Positions 55,199-64,000 of a DNA stretch of 64,000 bases are shown one piece after another. Source of the DNA: Vibrio stylophorae (GTDB lineage: Bacteria > Pseudomonadota > Gammaproteobacteria > Enterobacterales > Vibrionaceae); NCBI RefSeq assembly GCF_921293875.1, contig NZ_CAKLDI010000002.1, positions 1 through 64,000 of the forward strand, in the 5' to 3' direction. The position numbers were made by a program, and so were the translations under genes. Within the stretch, counting starts at the first letter, position 1, and the number at the start of each line of letters is the position of its first letter. The notes beneath the pieces are model-generated. The model searched no databases and was not told where the DNA came from. It saw nothing but the letters and a program-made list of their open reading frames with translations.

Positions 55199-56539
55199 AT
55201 GTTTTTTGTTGAGTTATTCGTGGTCTTGGGATCTATCCTCATTGGCGCGCGAATCGGGGGGATTGGTCTTGGCGTCATGGGTGGCGTCGGGATGGTGGTA
55301 CTAAGCTTTGGCTTTGGCATTGAGCCAAGTAGCCCACCGATTGATGTGATGCTGATGATCATGGCTGTTGTATCGGCAGCAGCTGCGATGCAAGCGGCGG
55401 GTGGTTTGGATTATCTGATTCAAATCGCGTCATCTATTCTGCGCAAAAATCCACGTTATATTACCTTTATTGCGCCCTTGGTGACTTACTGCTTTACCAT
55501 TATGGCGGGTACTGGGCATGTGGCTTACTCTGTATTGCCTGTGATTGCCGAAGTGAGCCGTCGTAACGGTATCCGTCCTGAGCGCCCTATGTCCATGGCG
55601 GTGATCGCCTCTCAATTTGGTATTGTGGCGAGCCCAATTGCTGCCGCTGTGGTTGCTATGGTTGGCTTTTTGTCACCTTATGATATCTCATTGGTGGATA
55701 TTCTTTCCGTAACTTTGCCTGCGACCTTCCTTGGTCTTGCCACCGCGTGCTTGTTTGTTAATCGCATGGGTAAAGATTTGGCCGATGATCCAGAGTATCA
55801 GCGCCGTCTTCAAGATCCTGAATATCGCGATGCGCTGACGCAAGAGAGCCAATCTGAGGATCAGAACGTGAGCGCTTTGGCGAAATTCTCAGTTTGGATT
55901 TTTATGCTCGGTGCCATTGCTGTGGTGGTGATGGGCGGCTTGCCTGAGCTGCGCCCTCAATTTGAAATCGGGGACAAAATTGTCGCGATGAATATGGCGC
56001 ACACCATTGAGATGGTGATGCTGACTGTGGCCGCCCTGATTATGATGATCTGTAAGCCTGATGGCAATGCGGTGACTCAAGGCTCAGTGTTTCATGCGGG
56101 TATGCGCGCTGTGATTGCGATCTTCGGTATCGCATGGCTGGGCAATAGCTTTATTGCTGGTCATGAGGTGATGTTGAAAGAAGCGGTATCAGAGCTTGTA
56201 ACTGTCGCGCCTTGGACCTTTGCTTTTGCGCTCTTTGGCTTGTCTGTGATGCTCAATAGCCAAGGTGCAACGACTGTGGTATTGGTGCCGCTTGGCTTGG
56301 CCCTTGGTTTGCCACCTGCGGTGATCGTGGCTTGTTTTGTCGCTGTGAATGGTTACTTCTTTATTCCAAACTACGGTCCAATCATTGCGTCTATCGACTT
56401 TGACCAGACGGGTACCACCAAAATTGGCCGCTATGTGTTTAACCACAGCTTTATGCTACCAGGCTTAATGAGCATGGGCTTTAGCTTGGTGTATGGCTTT
56501 GCCATTGCGCACTTTTTGGGCCTAGGCGCTGGGGTGTAG
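55199..56539 (+). CDS. dcuB: Anaerobic C4-dicarboxylate transporter (Dcu family)
   Basis: A 446-residue inner-membrane carrier that exchanges fumarate, malate or aspartate for succinate in anaerobic respiration. Marks: [16 protein letters not shown] near 17, [19 protein letters not shown] near 52, [14 protein letters not shown] near 103, ASPIAAAVV and IRPERPMS. It resembles both DcuA and DcuB; the PPIDVMLMI and GTGHV(A/V)Y features lean to DcuB. It lies 65 bases after the SgrR-like gene, on the same strand, with GAGG before the ATG. Confidence 0.85.
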   Translation: MFFVELFVVLGSILIGARIGGIGLGVMGGVGMVVLSFGFGIEPSSPPIDVMLMIMAVVSAAAAMQAAGGLDYLIQIASSILRKNPRYITFIAPLVTYCFTIMAGTGHVAYSVLPVIAEVSRRNGIRPERPMSMAVIASQFGIVASPIAAAVVAMVGFLSPYDISLVDILSVTLPATFLGLATACLFVNRMGKDLADDPEYQRRLQDPEYRDALTQESQSEDQNVSALAKFSVWIFMLGAIAVVVMGGLPELRPQFEIGDKIVAMNMAHTIEMVMLTVAALIMMICKPDGNAVTQGSVFHAGMRAVIAIFGIAWLGNSFIAGHEVMLKEAVSELVTVAPWTFAFALFGLSVMLNSQGATTVVLVPLGLALGLPPAVIVACFVAVNGYFFIPNYGPIIASIDFDQTGTTKIGRYVFNHSFMLPGLMSMGFSLVYGFAIAHFLGLGAGV

Positions 56540-56582
56540 TGAAGACTTCACTGCCTGCTTGATGCGGCTGATGCAGAAAATA

Positions 56583-56610
56583 AAAAAGGCTCCCAAAGGA
56601 GCCTTTTTTA
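56583..56610. terminator. Bidirectional terminator after the Dcu gene
   Basis: Stem AAAAAAGGCTCC/GGAGCCTTTTTT around CAAA, between convergent genes. Confidence 0.9.
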
Positions 56611-56627
56611 TTTTTTAGAACAATCAA

Positions 56628-56930
56628 TTAGCGAGCAAGCGAGCGGCTTTTTAGTTCAAAAATGATTTTTTCCGCGCTACATTCAAACTGGATGCGACCG
56701 GTCAGCTCAGTTGAATTTTCATCAACCGGTGAGGTTTCAAACTGAATGTTAGCATTGATGTTCTTTGCTAAATCAACATAACGCTCAAATTCAGCGTTTA
56801 GGGTATCAGCACCTTGACCAAAGACTTGCACTGTTGCGACTTCATCACCTGATTTGATGATAAAGCCCATCTCTGCTGCGCAGCCACAGGCTTCACAAAC
56901 TTCTTGGTTCTCTTTAATTGCTTCAGACAT
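56628..56930 (-). CDS. YfcZ/YiiS-family protein
   Basis: A 100-residue protein of the YfcZ/YiiS (DUF406) family, with CEACGCAAEMGFIIKSGDEV at the N-terminus and FECSAEKIIFELKSRSLAR at the C-terminus. I chose ATG 56930 behind GGAGTGACGTT. Members are small and soluble; no function is established. Confidence 0.88.
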   Translation of the reverse strand: MSEAIKENQEVCEACGCAAEMGFIIKSGDEVATVQVFGQGADTLNAEFERYVDLAKNINANIQFETSPVDENSTELTGRIQFECSAEKIIFELKSRSLAR

Positions 56931-57044
56931 AACGTCACTCCATTCGTTGAGTGGGGTCATTGTAATGCCCTTTATGGGCCTTGGCTAGGCCAGCAGGTGG
57001 ACATTTTTTTGCACTGAATTTGCGACTTGAGGTTTAAAACTTCC

Positions 57045-57200
57045 GGACGGCATCAAGGTGCATATATCAAAAAGATTACATCGAATGAAGGTTCAACTTC
57101 TGTTCAGCTCCATTCGATAGATTGGTAGCTGTCCATTTCTCTTTCGAGAAAAACCCTTTGATGTTTATCAAACCGCCATGCCCAGTGGCGGTCTTTTTTT
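57045..57200 (+). ncRNA. Candidate small RNA
   Basis: A plus-strand terminator at 57172-57200 (ACCGCCA/TGGCGGT, then seven Ts) has no plus-strand gene before it. Upstream lie an 8-bp stem ATCGAATG/CATTCGAT (57080-57087 with 57111-57118), a 6-bp hairpin TTTCTC/GAGAAA at 57136-57151, and a plausible promoter TTGCAC-N18-TTTAAA near 57009-57038. The flanking genes run on the minus strand. I infer a transcript of about 155 bases; it is not a small RNA I can name. The hairpin could instead end the minus-strand phosphodiesterase gene, though the T run on that strand is shorter. Confidence 0.4.
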
Positions 57201-57222
57201 GCCTGTTTTTCGTCAATACCAC

Positions 57223-57987
57223 TCAATTGTCGATCCTTTTTTGCCAGTTCAGCAGGCGCTGCGGTGAGTCAGTAAAAAATCCTTGGACACCCATTTCCCA
57301 CAGTTGTGCTGCTTGCGCAGTGTCATTGACCGTATAGCAAAACACCGGAATTTGTCGCGCTTTGAGCCAATCCACGTTTTTTTGATCAATCAATTTCGCC
57401 CATAAGTGGCAAGAATCTGGTGAGATTTCATCAATCAATGCGCGTTTGCTGAGCGATAGCGCATTTGCCAAAACTCCCAAACCATAGCCCAGTGGTTGCT
57501 GCGCAAGGTAGCTTTTCAGCGCGCGCATTGTGCGATTATCAAAACTAGAAATCAGTACTTGATTGGCACTGAGCTGGCTGGCTTGAAGTGCAGTCATAAG
57601 GGTGTCGACGATATGGGTGGGATTGCGCTGGCGCACTTTAAGCTCAATATTGACACTGAGGTTGAGCTGTTCGACCAGTTGTAGCAGTTCAGACAGGGTA
57701 AGCATGGGCTCACCTTGAAAGCGCGGTGCGAACCAGTGGCCCATATCCAATTGTTTAAGTGCTTGAACAGATTGTTGGCGTAGCCATAAACGCTGGCCAA
57801 TATAACGGGCGAGCTGATAGTCATGACAAACCATTAAGGTACCATCTGCTGCTGGTTGTAAATCCACCTCAATCCATGTTGCGCCTTGCAACGCTGCTGT
57901 TTTGATACTGATTGCGGTATTTTCTGGCGCATTAGCCGCTGCGCCGCGGTGGCCAAAAATAAGGGGCGATGAAAGATCCCAGCGCAT
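57223..57987 (-). CDS. Glycerophosphodiester phosphodiesterase
   Basis: A 254-residue cytosolic GDPD enzyme of the UgpQ kind, which splits glycerophosphodiesters into glycerol 3-phosphate and an alcohol. Metal and substrate residues are in FGHRGAAANAPENT at the start, WIEVDLQPAADGTLMVCHD near 40 and NIELKVRQRNP near 118. I chose ATG 57987 (MRWDLSS) behind AAGGATGCGCA; the frame is open further upstream but without similarity, and there is no signal peptide. It diverges from hemF. Confidence 0.93.
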   Translation of the reverse strand: MRWDLSSPLIFGHRGAAANAPENTAISIKTAALQGATWIEVDLQPAADGTLMVCHDYQLARYIGQRLWLRQQSVQALKQLDMGHWFAPRFQGEPMLTLSELLQLVEQLNLSVNIELKVRQRNPTHIVDTLMTALQASQLSANQVLISSFDNRTMRALKSYLAQQPLGYGLGVLANALSLSKRALIDEISPDSCHLWAKLIDQKNVDWLKARQIPVFCYTVNDTAQAAQLWEMGVQGFFTDSPQRLLNWQKRIDN

Positions 57988-58161
57988 TGCGCATCCTTGG
58001 TGTTCACAGTAATGGATGCGCACACTATAGGAGCGGAGCGCCGCGCTGCCAAGAAAAAGGCGCAAAATTGATGGCAGATTGCACTGATAGGGAGAAGCGT
58101 CTTGAAAGCAGATGCGAGGACACCTAAGGTTGAACATAAATCCAATCAGCCTTGTAAATAG

Positions 58162-59061
58162 ATGATGCAAACACAAGAGATTCAAGATTATTTTCTGCAA
58201 CTTCAACAAAGTATTGTGGATGCACTAGCGCAGCACGAGCCCAACCATGCGTTTATCCAGGACCGATGGCAAAGTGATTTGGGCCAAGGTATCAGCTGTG
58301 TGCTCCAAGGTGGCGAACATTTTGCCTCTGCTGGGGTTAATTTTTCTTTCGTTGAGGCGGCGGCCTTGCCTGCGGCAGCCAGTCAAAAAAGGCCGCAACT
58401 TGCGGGGTTGCCTTATCAAGCCATGGGTGTTTCCATGGTGATCCATCCGGTCAATCCGTTTGTGCCGACCTTTCATGCCAATGTGCGCTTTTTTATCGCG
58501 ACAGACCCACAAACGGGTGAGCAGCATTGGTGGTTTGGCGGCGGCTTAGATTTAACCCCATATCAGCTTATTGAGGCTGATGTCACGGCGTTTCATCGTG
58601 CTTGCGAAGCTGCGTGCCGTCCATTTTCACCGACGCTTTATCAAGAGCTTAAAGCCAACTGCGACCGCTATTTTTATCTGCCGCATCGACAAGAGCATCG
58701 CGGGGTGGGGGGGCTGTTTTTTGATGATTTTAATCGCTGGCCCATGGCGCAATGCTTTGCATTTGTCCAAGCCGTGGGTGAGGCTATTCATCAGGCCTAT
58801 TTACCGCTGATCGAAAAGCGAAAAATGATGCCCTATGATCAGTCGCATCTTGATTTTCAGGCATTTCGTCGCAGTCGTTATGTTGAATTTAATCTGCTTT
58901 TCGATCGCGGCACGATTTTTGGCATTCAATCTGGGGGGCGTACAGCATCGATTTTGATGTCCATGCCGCCAGTTGCCCATTGGCACTACCAAGATCTGCC
59001 TCCCAAAGATGAGGCGCAGCGTGCGCTGATTGCCGCAATTCGTCAGCCTGTGGATTGGTGA
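58162..59061 (+). CDS. hemF: Oxygen-dependent coproporphyrinogen III oxidase
   Basis: A 299-residue enzyme that turns coproporphyrinogen III into protoporphyrinogen IX with O2 in heme synthesis. It matches E. coli HemF: FASAGVNFSFVEAAALPA, MGVSMVIHPVNPFVPTFHAN, WWFGGGLDLTPY, RGVGGLFFDDFN, GRTASILMSMPP and DLPPKD. Length fits. ATGs at 58162 and 58165 are both possible and no strong ribosome site precedes them. Confidence 0.97.
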   Translation: MMQTQEIQDYFLQLQQSIVDALAQHEPNHAFIQDRWQSDLGQGISCVLQGGEHFASAGVNFSFVEAAALPAAASQKRPQLAGLPYQAMGVSMVIHPVNPFVPTFHANVRFFIATDPQTGEQHWWFGGGLDLTPYQLIEADVTAFHRACEAACRPFSPTLYQELKANCDRYFYLPHRQEHRGVGGLFFDDFNRWPMAQCFAFVQAVGEAIHQAYLPLIEKRKMMPYDQSHLDFQAFRRSRYVEFNLLFDRGTIFGIQSGGRTASILMSMPPVAHWHYQDLPPKDEAQRALIAAIRQPVDW

Positions 59062-59276
59062 GTGCACTTTATTCAGTGTTTTTCGCTGCAAAATTTGTGA
59101 TGCATAAGCAAACCATTGCTGAGTTCGTGTTCACAGTTTCGCACTGTAACAGTAGGATTTGACTTAGAATTTACAGAAGGGATGGGTTGAGTTGATATAA
59201 AGCGACCAAATTATTGGGCGAACAATGATTCATCTTATGAATTGCTGTGCGCCATTGCCAATCTTTGGGTGGCTCT

Positions 59277-60017
59277 ATGGAACTCACGCTAACATCTCAA
59301 ACTGCTCATCCGCGTCTGCAAAAAGCAGGGGATCACCTGCCTTTCGATTATGAGGTGGTCCCAGGGCGTGGTGCGATCACCCGTTACTTTGAATTGCGCA
59401 AAAAAAGAAATCGTGTGCCACTAATTTTGGGCAATACCCGAGATATGCAGTTGCTACTTGAAAATAGCTACAGTCGCGCACATGATTTTGTGCAAACCAA
59501 AGCCTTAGCGCAGGCGCTGAATTTAACCATGTGGTTTGATCAGCAAGCCGCCACAGACCGTGATTATTATCGTGCGCCACGTGGCTCATGGCCCAACCAT
59601 AATTTCGATAAACTCGATTTCTCCATTCATCAAGATATTTTGGCGGGCAACCCCAAGTACCAAGTGGTGATTGGACAATTGCCACTGAAACAAGCATGGC
59701 AGGCTTGCGGATTTTTGAATTACGGTGGTTGGGCGCGATGTCCTGCGCCGGAAGTGCATATGGCGCTATTTTGTCATTGGCAAGCGCAGTATGGCGCGCA
59801 GGTAGCGGCGATGACGGGGGATATCATCGAGGTGTCTGTCGCGAACCCGCCGAAAACGCCGCAGCAAGCGATGATCTTGGCCCATGAGCAATTTATCTAC
59901 TGTCCCGATATTGTGCATCAAGGCGTAGGCACCTTAGAAAATCTAGCAGCCAGCCTTCTCAATAGCCCTGTATGGTATTTTTGGTGGGATATGTCGCGTG
60001 CAGATGACTTGCTTTAG
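59277..60017 (+). CDS. DUF4253-domain protein
   Basis: A 246-residue protein whose C-terminal half carries the DUF4253 signature: a Cys-Gly-rich NYGGWARCPAPEVHMALFCHW, then YGAQVAAMTGDIIEVSV, EQFIYCPDIVHQGVGTLE and NSPVWYFWWD at the end. The N-terminal half is unique. I chose ATG 59277 (MELTLTSQ) behind TGGGTGG; an earlier in-frame start at 59247 is possible. The family has no known function. A terminator follows. Confidence 0.82.
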   Translation: MELTLTSQTAHPRLQKAGDHLPFDYEVVPGRGAITRYFELRKKRNRVPLILGNTRDMQLLLENSYSRAHDFVQTKALAQALNLTMWFDQQAATDRDYYRAPRGSWPNHNFDKLDFSIHQDILAGNPKYQVVIGQLPLKQAWQACGFLNYGGWARCPAPEVHMALFCHWQAQYGAQVAAMTGDIIEVSVANPPKTPQQAMILAHEQFIYCPDIVHQGVGTLENLAASLLNSPVWYFWWDMSRADDLL

Positions 60018-60106
60018 GGTGATGCTTTGAATTTTCATGAAGTATTCATTCATGGTGAAGCGCAAATTCGCGGGACAGGATGACAACTCAATCGATTGCA
60101 AAAAAG

Positions 60107-60129
60107 AAAAGGCGCATGAGCGCCTTTTT
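60107..60129. terminator. Bidirectional terminator
   Basis: Stem AAAAGGCGC/GCGCCTTTT around ATGA between convergent genes. Confidence 0.82.
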
Positions 60130-60211
60130 CTTTTTAAAGATAACTAATTAGTGTTAAAGATAACCCGTTGAATGGTGTTTTGATGCCTCGCTAAATTAAT
60201 TTAGCCATGGC

Positions 60212-60508
60212 TCAGTGGTAAAGCGGCCAAAACGCAGGCCAGCTAGGGTATTGCTCTTGTACCTTTGCAATAAATCGCCACAGGGGCAGGCTGACATCGG
60301 CGGGCAGCTCGCCGCGAAAATAGATACGTAGCTTTTCTTCAATCTCTTTTCTGGTCAAGGTACAAATATCGAAAAAGCAGTCCTCATCACTTACCCATGT
60401 GGGCTGCAGCGCTGGATCTGGCTCAAGTAGATTGATCAGCAATTGAATTTCACGCCCGACGGCTTGGCTGTGGTGGTTATCTTCAAACTGGGAAAGGTGT
60501 TCACTCAT
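60212..60508 (-). CDS. Small acidic hypothetical protein
   Basis: A 98-residue soluble protein with many aromatic residues toward the end (WRFIAKVQEQYPSWPAFWPLYH). Its ATG overlaps the stop of the secreted protein gene (60505-60508), so the two form an operon. Family unknown. Confidence 0.7.
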   Translation of the reverse strand: MSEHLSQFEDNHHSQAVGREIQLLINLLEPDPALQPTWVSDEDCFFDICTLTRKEIEEKLRIYFRGELPADVSLPLWRFIAKVQEQYPSWPAFWPLYH

Positions 60509-61086
60509 AGTGGGCTAAAATCCATCTTTTTTGCCAGTAACAGCAGTTGTTGCCGCGTACCTGCACTGCCTTCAAGCACAACAGTCATCTGTGGGGCGGC
60601 CATAATTTGCAGTTCGCAGGCATCGCACTGGCTATCTAATAAAATCCCTTCTGCTTTGCCAAAACTCAAGCGTTGAGCGCCCATGGCTTGTACCAGTTGT
60701 GGCGTTTCAAGCATATCCTTGAGTAAGGGTTGTAGTGGATTATTGAGTAAAACACGCACCATGATTTGATGCCCTTGTGGGTCATAATAGCGCTGCTCAA
60801 GTCGCGCTAAACCCAACATCTTTTGCGGGTGGTCGATGGTGTGGGGATCGCGCTGCCATGGTGTGTCGAGTGCGGGTAAACGCGCTGCGATCTCATTGAG
60901 TGCTTGCTCAAAAATTAAAAAATGCGCTTGTTCTAAAGCCGTGCTTGCCGCAAGTAATTGACCCTGTTGATAGTGCGCTTGTGATTGTTTAAGCGCAGTG
61001 CCAACATCATCTTGGGCAAAAACTGTCCCTGTGATGAGCGTGAATGCTAAGCAGAAGGTGCGGGGGCGTAATTGAAAAAAGCGCAT
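60505..61086 (-). CDS. Secreted hypothetical protein
   Basis: A 193-residue protein with a signal peptide (MRFFQLRPRTFCLAFTLITG, cleavage near VFAQ), a helical region to about 95, and a beta-rich part with CDACELQIM holding a CxxC pair. I chose ATG 61086 behind GGAGAGCAT; an earlier in-frame start at 61152 lacks a ribosome site. No known family. First gene of the pair with the 98-residue gene. Confidence 0.72.
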   Translation of the reverse strand: MRFFQLRPRTFCLAFTLITGTVFAQDDVGTALKQSQAHYQQGQLLAASTALEQAHFLIFEQALNEIAARLPALDTPWQRDPHTIDHPQKMLGLARLEQRYYDPQGHQIMVRVLLNNPLQPLLKDMLETPQLVQAMGAQRLSFGKAEGILLDSQCDACELQIMAAPQMTVVLEGSAGTRQQLLLLAKKMDFSPL

Positions 61087-61283
61087 ATGCTCTCCAAGCG
61101 AAGTGGTGATAAAGCCGTCAGGCAGTCTACTGGATATGGCAAAAACATCCATCCCCGATATCAGATTTTATGGACTAATCTGTTGTTTCTTCATTGAGAA
61201 ACAAGCAAAAAAGTGGCGTAAAGCGCACCCAATCCATCGCCCTCAATTACACTCATCGCATGCTTTTCCTTTGAAAGTGAGCT

Positions 61284-62618
61284 GTGTTGACCATCAAGCT
61301 GAAATTAATGATTTGTCATCTGGTGCTGCTGTTAACAGTGGTGCTGGCGCTGTCTTTTTTGCAGTATAAGCAAAGTATGGCACGCCATATTGAGACTACG
61401 ACGCGCCATAAAGTTGAATTGGTGCTGGGTCTTCGCTCCTTTTATTCCTTTGCTATTGCAAGAAATGAGTATCAAAACACCCAATCACCACTGCTATTAC
61501 AATATTTAAAAACCCAGAGCAGCTTAAAGTGGTTGGTCGTTCGCGGCACCAGCGATGACGGTGTGCCTTTTGAAAGCCAATATATTGATGAACACAATCG
61601 GATCATTCGCACTTTTTATCCCAGTAATTTCTTACAACGCCTCAAAAAACTGAAAATTTCCGCACGGACAAGGCAACGAGAAGAATATGAACTTGCGAAA
61701 ACATCGCGGATTCAAATGACGCCGATTTTGCAAAAAATTCGTTTTCAGCAGGGCGTTTTTTATGACCAGTCTAATGCTTTGCTCTACGTGAAAATCAATA
61801 CGGATAATTTACGTGGTGGGGCTATCTATGCGTGTTTTGATGTGAGTCATTTAGAAACTGAAGATCAAGAGATTGCCCATTTGATTGTTGAGCAAATGGT
61901 GATGTTGGCAATCACCCTGATTATTTTAAGTTTGCTGCTTTCCTATTTACTCACCCGTCCTTTAACACGTTTAGCTGCCTTGATGTCGCATGATATTTCT
62001 AAAATTGATGCACCGCACCTGCCTGGCTTAAATCGAAATGATGAGATAGGACAGATCACACGGCAGTTTTCCAATTTGATTTTGCGTGTTCAACGGCAAG
62101 TTTCAGAACTCTCATTCTTAGGCTCCATTGATTCGTTGACCTCGCTTTATAATCATGGCCAATTTGATCAAGCGCTTAATGATATCGCCCAGCACCATCA
62201 GCGACGCGCAGGATTAATCTTATTTGATCTCGATAAATTCAAGCATTTCAATGACAGTTATGGTCATCCTGCAGGCGATAGAGCCTTGGTGCAAATCGCA
62301 CAAACCACTCGCTATGCTGTGCGAGGCCAAGATCGTTGTTTTCGCATTGGCGGTGAAGAGTTTGCGGTGATCTTGCAAAGTTGTGATGAGTACGTGGTGC
62401 GTGATGTCGCGCATCGACTACTCGATTTAGTGGAAGGATTGGCCATTGCGCATGCTGATAACGGTACGTCAAAAAATGTGGTGACCATTTCTATTGGTTA
62501 TCTGTTTTACGATCCGGCTAAGGGGATGCAAACGGCTACGGAGTTATACCAACGCTGCGATCAGGCGTTGTATCGCGCGAAAAAACAGGGCCGGCATCAG
62601 GCAATTCAAGCGGATTAA
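61284..62618 (+). CDS. Diguanylate cyclase with membrane sensor
   Basis: A 444-residue protein with membrane segments at about 10-30 and 205-228, a periplasmic part between, a HAMP-like linker, and a GGDEF domain at 275-440. The active site is FRIGGEEFAVIL and the inhibitory site RGQD stands five residues before it, so it should make c-di-GMP under product control. The start is GTG 61284 (or TTG 61287) behind GAAAGTGAG. It converges on the hybrid kinase with only 36 bases between stops. Confidence 0.92.
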   Translation: MLTIKLKLMICHLVLLLTVVLALSFLQYKQSMARHIETTTRHKVELVLGLRSFYSFAIARNEYQNTQSPLLLQYLKTQSSLKWLVVRGTSDDGVPFESQYIDEHNRIIRTFYPSNFLQRLKKLKISARTRQREEYELAKTSRIQMTPILQKIRFQQGVFYDQSNALLYVKINTDNLRGGAIYACFDVSHLETEDQEIAHLIVEQMVMLAITLIILSLLLSYLLTRPLTRLAALMSHDISKIDAPHLPGLNRNDEIGQITRQFSNLILRVQRQVSELSFLGSIDSLTSLYNHGQFDQALNDIAQHHQRRAGLILFDLDKFKHFNDSYGHPAGDRALVQIAQTTRYAVRGQDRCFRIGGEEFAVILQSCDEYVVRDVAHRLLDLVEGLAIAHADNGTSKNVVTISIGYLFYDPAKGMQTATELYQRCDQALYRAKKQGRHQAIQAD

Positions 62619-62654
62619 GGATGATGCACTCATATATGGTTTTATACATCACTT

Positions 62655-64000
62655 TCATGAACCATTTTCATGAGCCAGTTGTGGCTGTGTTGTTTCAATA
62701 GGGCGGCGACACATCATGGCCGTTTGAATGCATTTTGCCAGCTCATCTTTGGTGATGGGCTTGGTTAAAATCGCATTGGCGCCCGCATCACGAAATGCTT
62801 GGTGCGCTTCTTGAAAGACATCGGCAGTACAAGCAATGATTGCTGGCGTGTGTTCACCAAGTAATTGCCCAATGGCCTGACAAGCTTCAATCCCATTCAT
62901 CACTGGCATATGGTTATCCATAATAATGAGATCAAAGGCTTGCTGCTCAGCAGCTTGCAGTGCGAGTTTGCCATTTTCCACCCAAGTTACCTGATGCCCC
63001 ATTTTTTGACAAAACTGTTGGGCTACCATGGCGTTGACCTGATTATCTTCCACCAGCAGGATTTTGAGCGATTGCGGTGTGCTATTGGGCAGATTAGCGT
63101 TGCTATTTTTTTCTATTTGACCATTTTCTACAGGTAAATAGGGTAGGGTGACTATAAATCGGCTTCCGCGGCGAAGCTGACTTTCCACTTCGATACTACC
63201 GCCCATCAGTTGGACTAGCTGCTGAACAATGGCGAGGCCAAGGCCTGTACCTTGATATTCACGCTTACTATGGTTTTGCCCTTGAGTAAATGGTTCAAAA
63301 AGATGCTCAATCAAATGGGGTTCGATGCCGATCCCTGAGTCTTGCACTATCAATTGAAGTTGTTCGCGCTGAGTACGTACCGCCAATTCAATGGTGCCTT
63401 GATGCGTGAACTTCACCGCATTGCTCAGTAAGTTATGCAGAATTTGGCGAAGGCGCAGCGCATCCCCTTGAATGGGTTGTGTCAGCGCTTCAATTTGGGT
63501 TAAGAATTGAAGCCCTTTTTGAGCACACAGGCTTTGATAAACAGAACAGATATTGTCGAGCTGCTCGGGTAAGGAGAAAGGCGCAATCTGAATGCGTAAC
63601 TCGCCTTGCTCAATTTTTGAAAAATCGAGAATATCATTAACCAAACTGAGCAGATGGCGGCTGCTGGCATAGAGCGTATTAAGCTGCGCTTGCTGGGACG
63701 AAGGTGGCTGCTGGCTAGCCTCCTCTTGTAGCAGCTCGGCAATCCCTAAAATGCCGTTGAGTGGTGTGCGAATTTCGTGGCTCATGGTCGCTAAAAAATG
63801 TGATTTAGCATGATTTGCCTGCTCAGCCGCTTGTGTGGCTCGCTCACTTTGTTTTTGCGCATCTTTTAGCGCCGTAATATCTAAACCTTGGGCAATGACA
63901 GCAACCACGGCGTCATTGACGATCACCGGTGAGATATTCCAAAGAAAGGCGCGGTCATGCATGCCATGTAGCACCACACCACAAACGGCTTGACCACTGA
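62655..64000 (-). CDS. Hybrid histidine kinase with PAS domain (5' end outside window)
   Basis: 448 residues visible; the frame is open to the window edge, so the N-terminus lies outside. Order: end of a PAS domain (LWNISPVIVNDAVVAVIAQG), a coiled linker, the phosphoacceptor FLATMSHEIRTPLNG, the ATPase boxes NLLSNAVKFTHQG, DSGIGI and GTGLGLAIV, and a receiver domain with LLVEDNQVNAMVAQ and LIIMDNHMPVMNG. It passes phosphate from the receiver to an unseen partner. Its sensor input cannot be judged here. Its distance from the diguanylate cyclase might mean a shared pathway, but they are convergent. Confidence 0.93.
   Translation of the reverse strand, partial: SGQAVCGVVLHGMHDRAFLWNISPVIVNDAVVAVIAQGLDITALKDAQKQSERATQAAEQANHAKSHFLATMSHEIRTPLNGILGIAELLQEEASQQPPSSQQAQLNTLYASSRHLLSLVNDILDFSKIEQGELRIQIAPFSLPEQLDNICSVYQSLCAQKGLQFLTQIEALTQPIQGDALRLRQILHNLLSNAVKFTHQGTIELAVRTQREQLQLIVQDSGIGIEPHLIEHLFEPFTQGQNHSKREYQGTGLGLAIVQQLVQLMGGSIEVESQLRRGSRFIVTLPYLPVENGQIEKNSNANLPNSTPQSLKILLVEDNQVNAMVAQQFCQKMGHQVTWVENGKLALQAAEQQAFDLIIMDNHMPVMNGIEACQAIGQLLGEHTPAIIACTADVFQEAHQAFRDAGANAILTKPITKDELAKCIQTAMMCRRPIETTQPQLAHENGS

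Overview
The window looks like part of the second chromosome of a marine gammaproteobacterium of the family Vibrionaceae. It opens inside rctB, the initiator that fires the origin of chromosome II in this family. The remaining content fits a Vibrio-type secondary chromosome: sbcDC, phnA, talB with a SorC regulator, nhaD, aroG, hemF, H-NOX with its kinase, and many c-di-GMP genes. I cannot name the genus from sequence alone. The window cuts genes at both ends: rctB lacks its N-terminus and the last hybrid kinase lacks its N-terminus.

Layout. 1-6.3 kb: rctB, a patatin/outer-membrane-barrel phospholipase, and an overlapping hnoX-hnoK nitric-oxide sensing pair. 6.2-11.7 kb: an AraC regulator divergent from an EamA exporter with a shared operator-like region, two envelope proteins of unknown role, and a PAP2/dual-specificity phosphatase. 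11.8-20.3 kb: sbcDC, phnA, rarD and nhaD. 20.3-23.6 kb: a TetR-like regulator and an AT-rich stretch of orphan genes. 23.8-28.5 kb: Nudix hydrolase, talB, SorC regulator, a split YeeE/YedE transporter behind a palindrome, and an ICMT-like membrane methyltransferase.

28.6-45.2 kb is the most accessory part. It holds three related large lipoproteins (28.6, 38.5 and 41.7 kb), a secreted MORN-like repeat protein in line with the second, a DUF4209 protein with a HEPN-like RNxxxHG motif in an AT-rich insert, a cystatin-like protein, short tandem repeats, a small frameshifted gene, several very small genes, a YedJ-type HD hydrolase and a porin.

45.3-64 kb: a methyltransferase, a DUF218 protein, aroG, an overlapping diguanylate cyclase/EAL phosphodiesterase pair, an SgrR-like regulator next to a Dcu transporter, a YfcZ-like protein, a candidate small RNA, a glycerophosphodiesterase, hemF, a DUF4253 protein, a small secreted-protein pair, another diguanylate cyclase and a truncated hybrid kinase.

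Taken together the genes describe environmental sensing (NO, c-di-GMP, two-component), central carbon and cofactor metabolism, and cell-envelope proteins. The best candidates for undescribed biology are the lipoprotein/MORN cluster, the DUF4209 gene, the cystatin-like gene and the possible small RNA near 57.1 kb.
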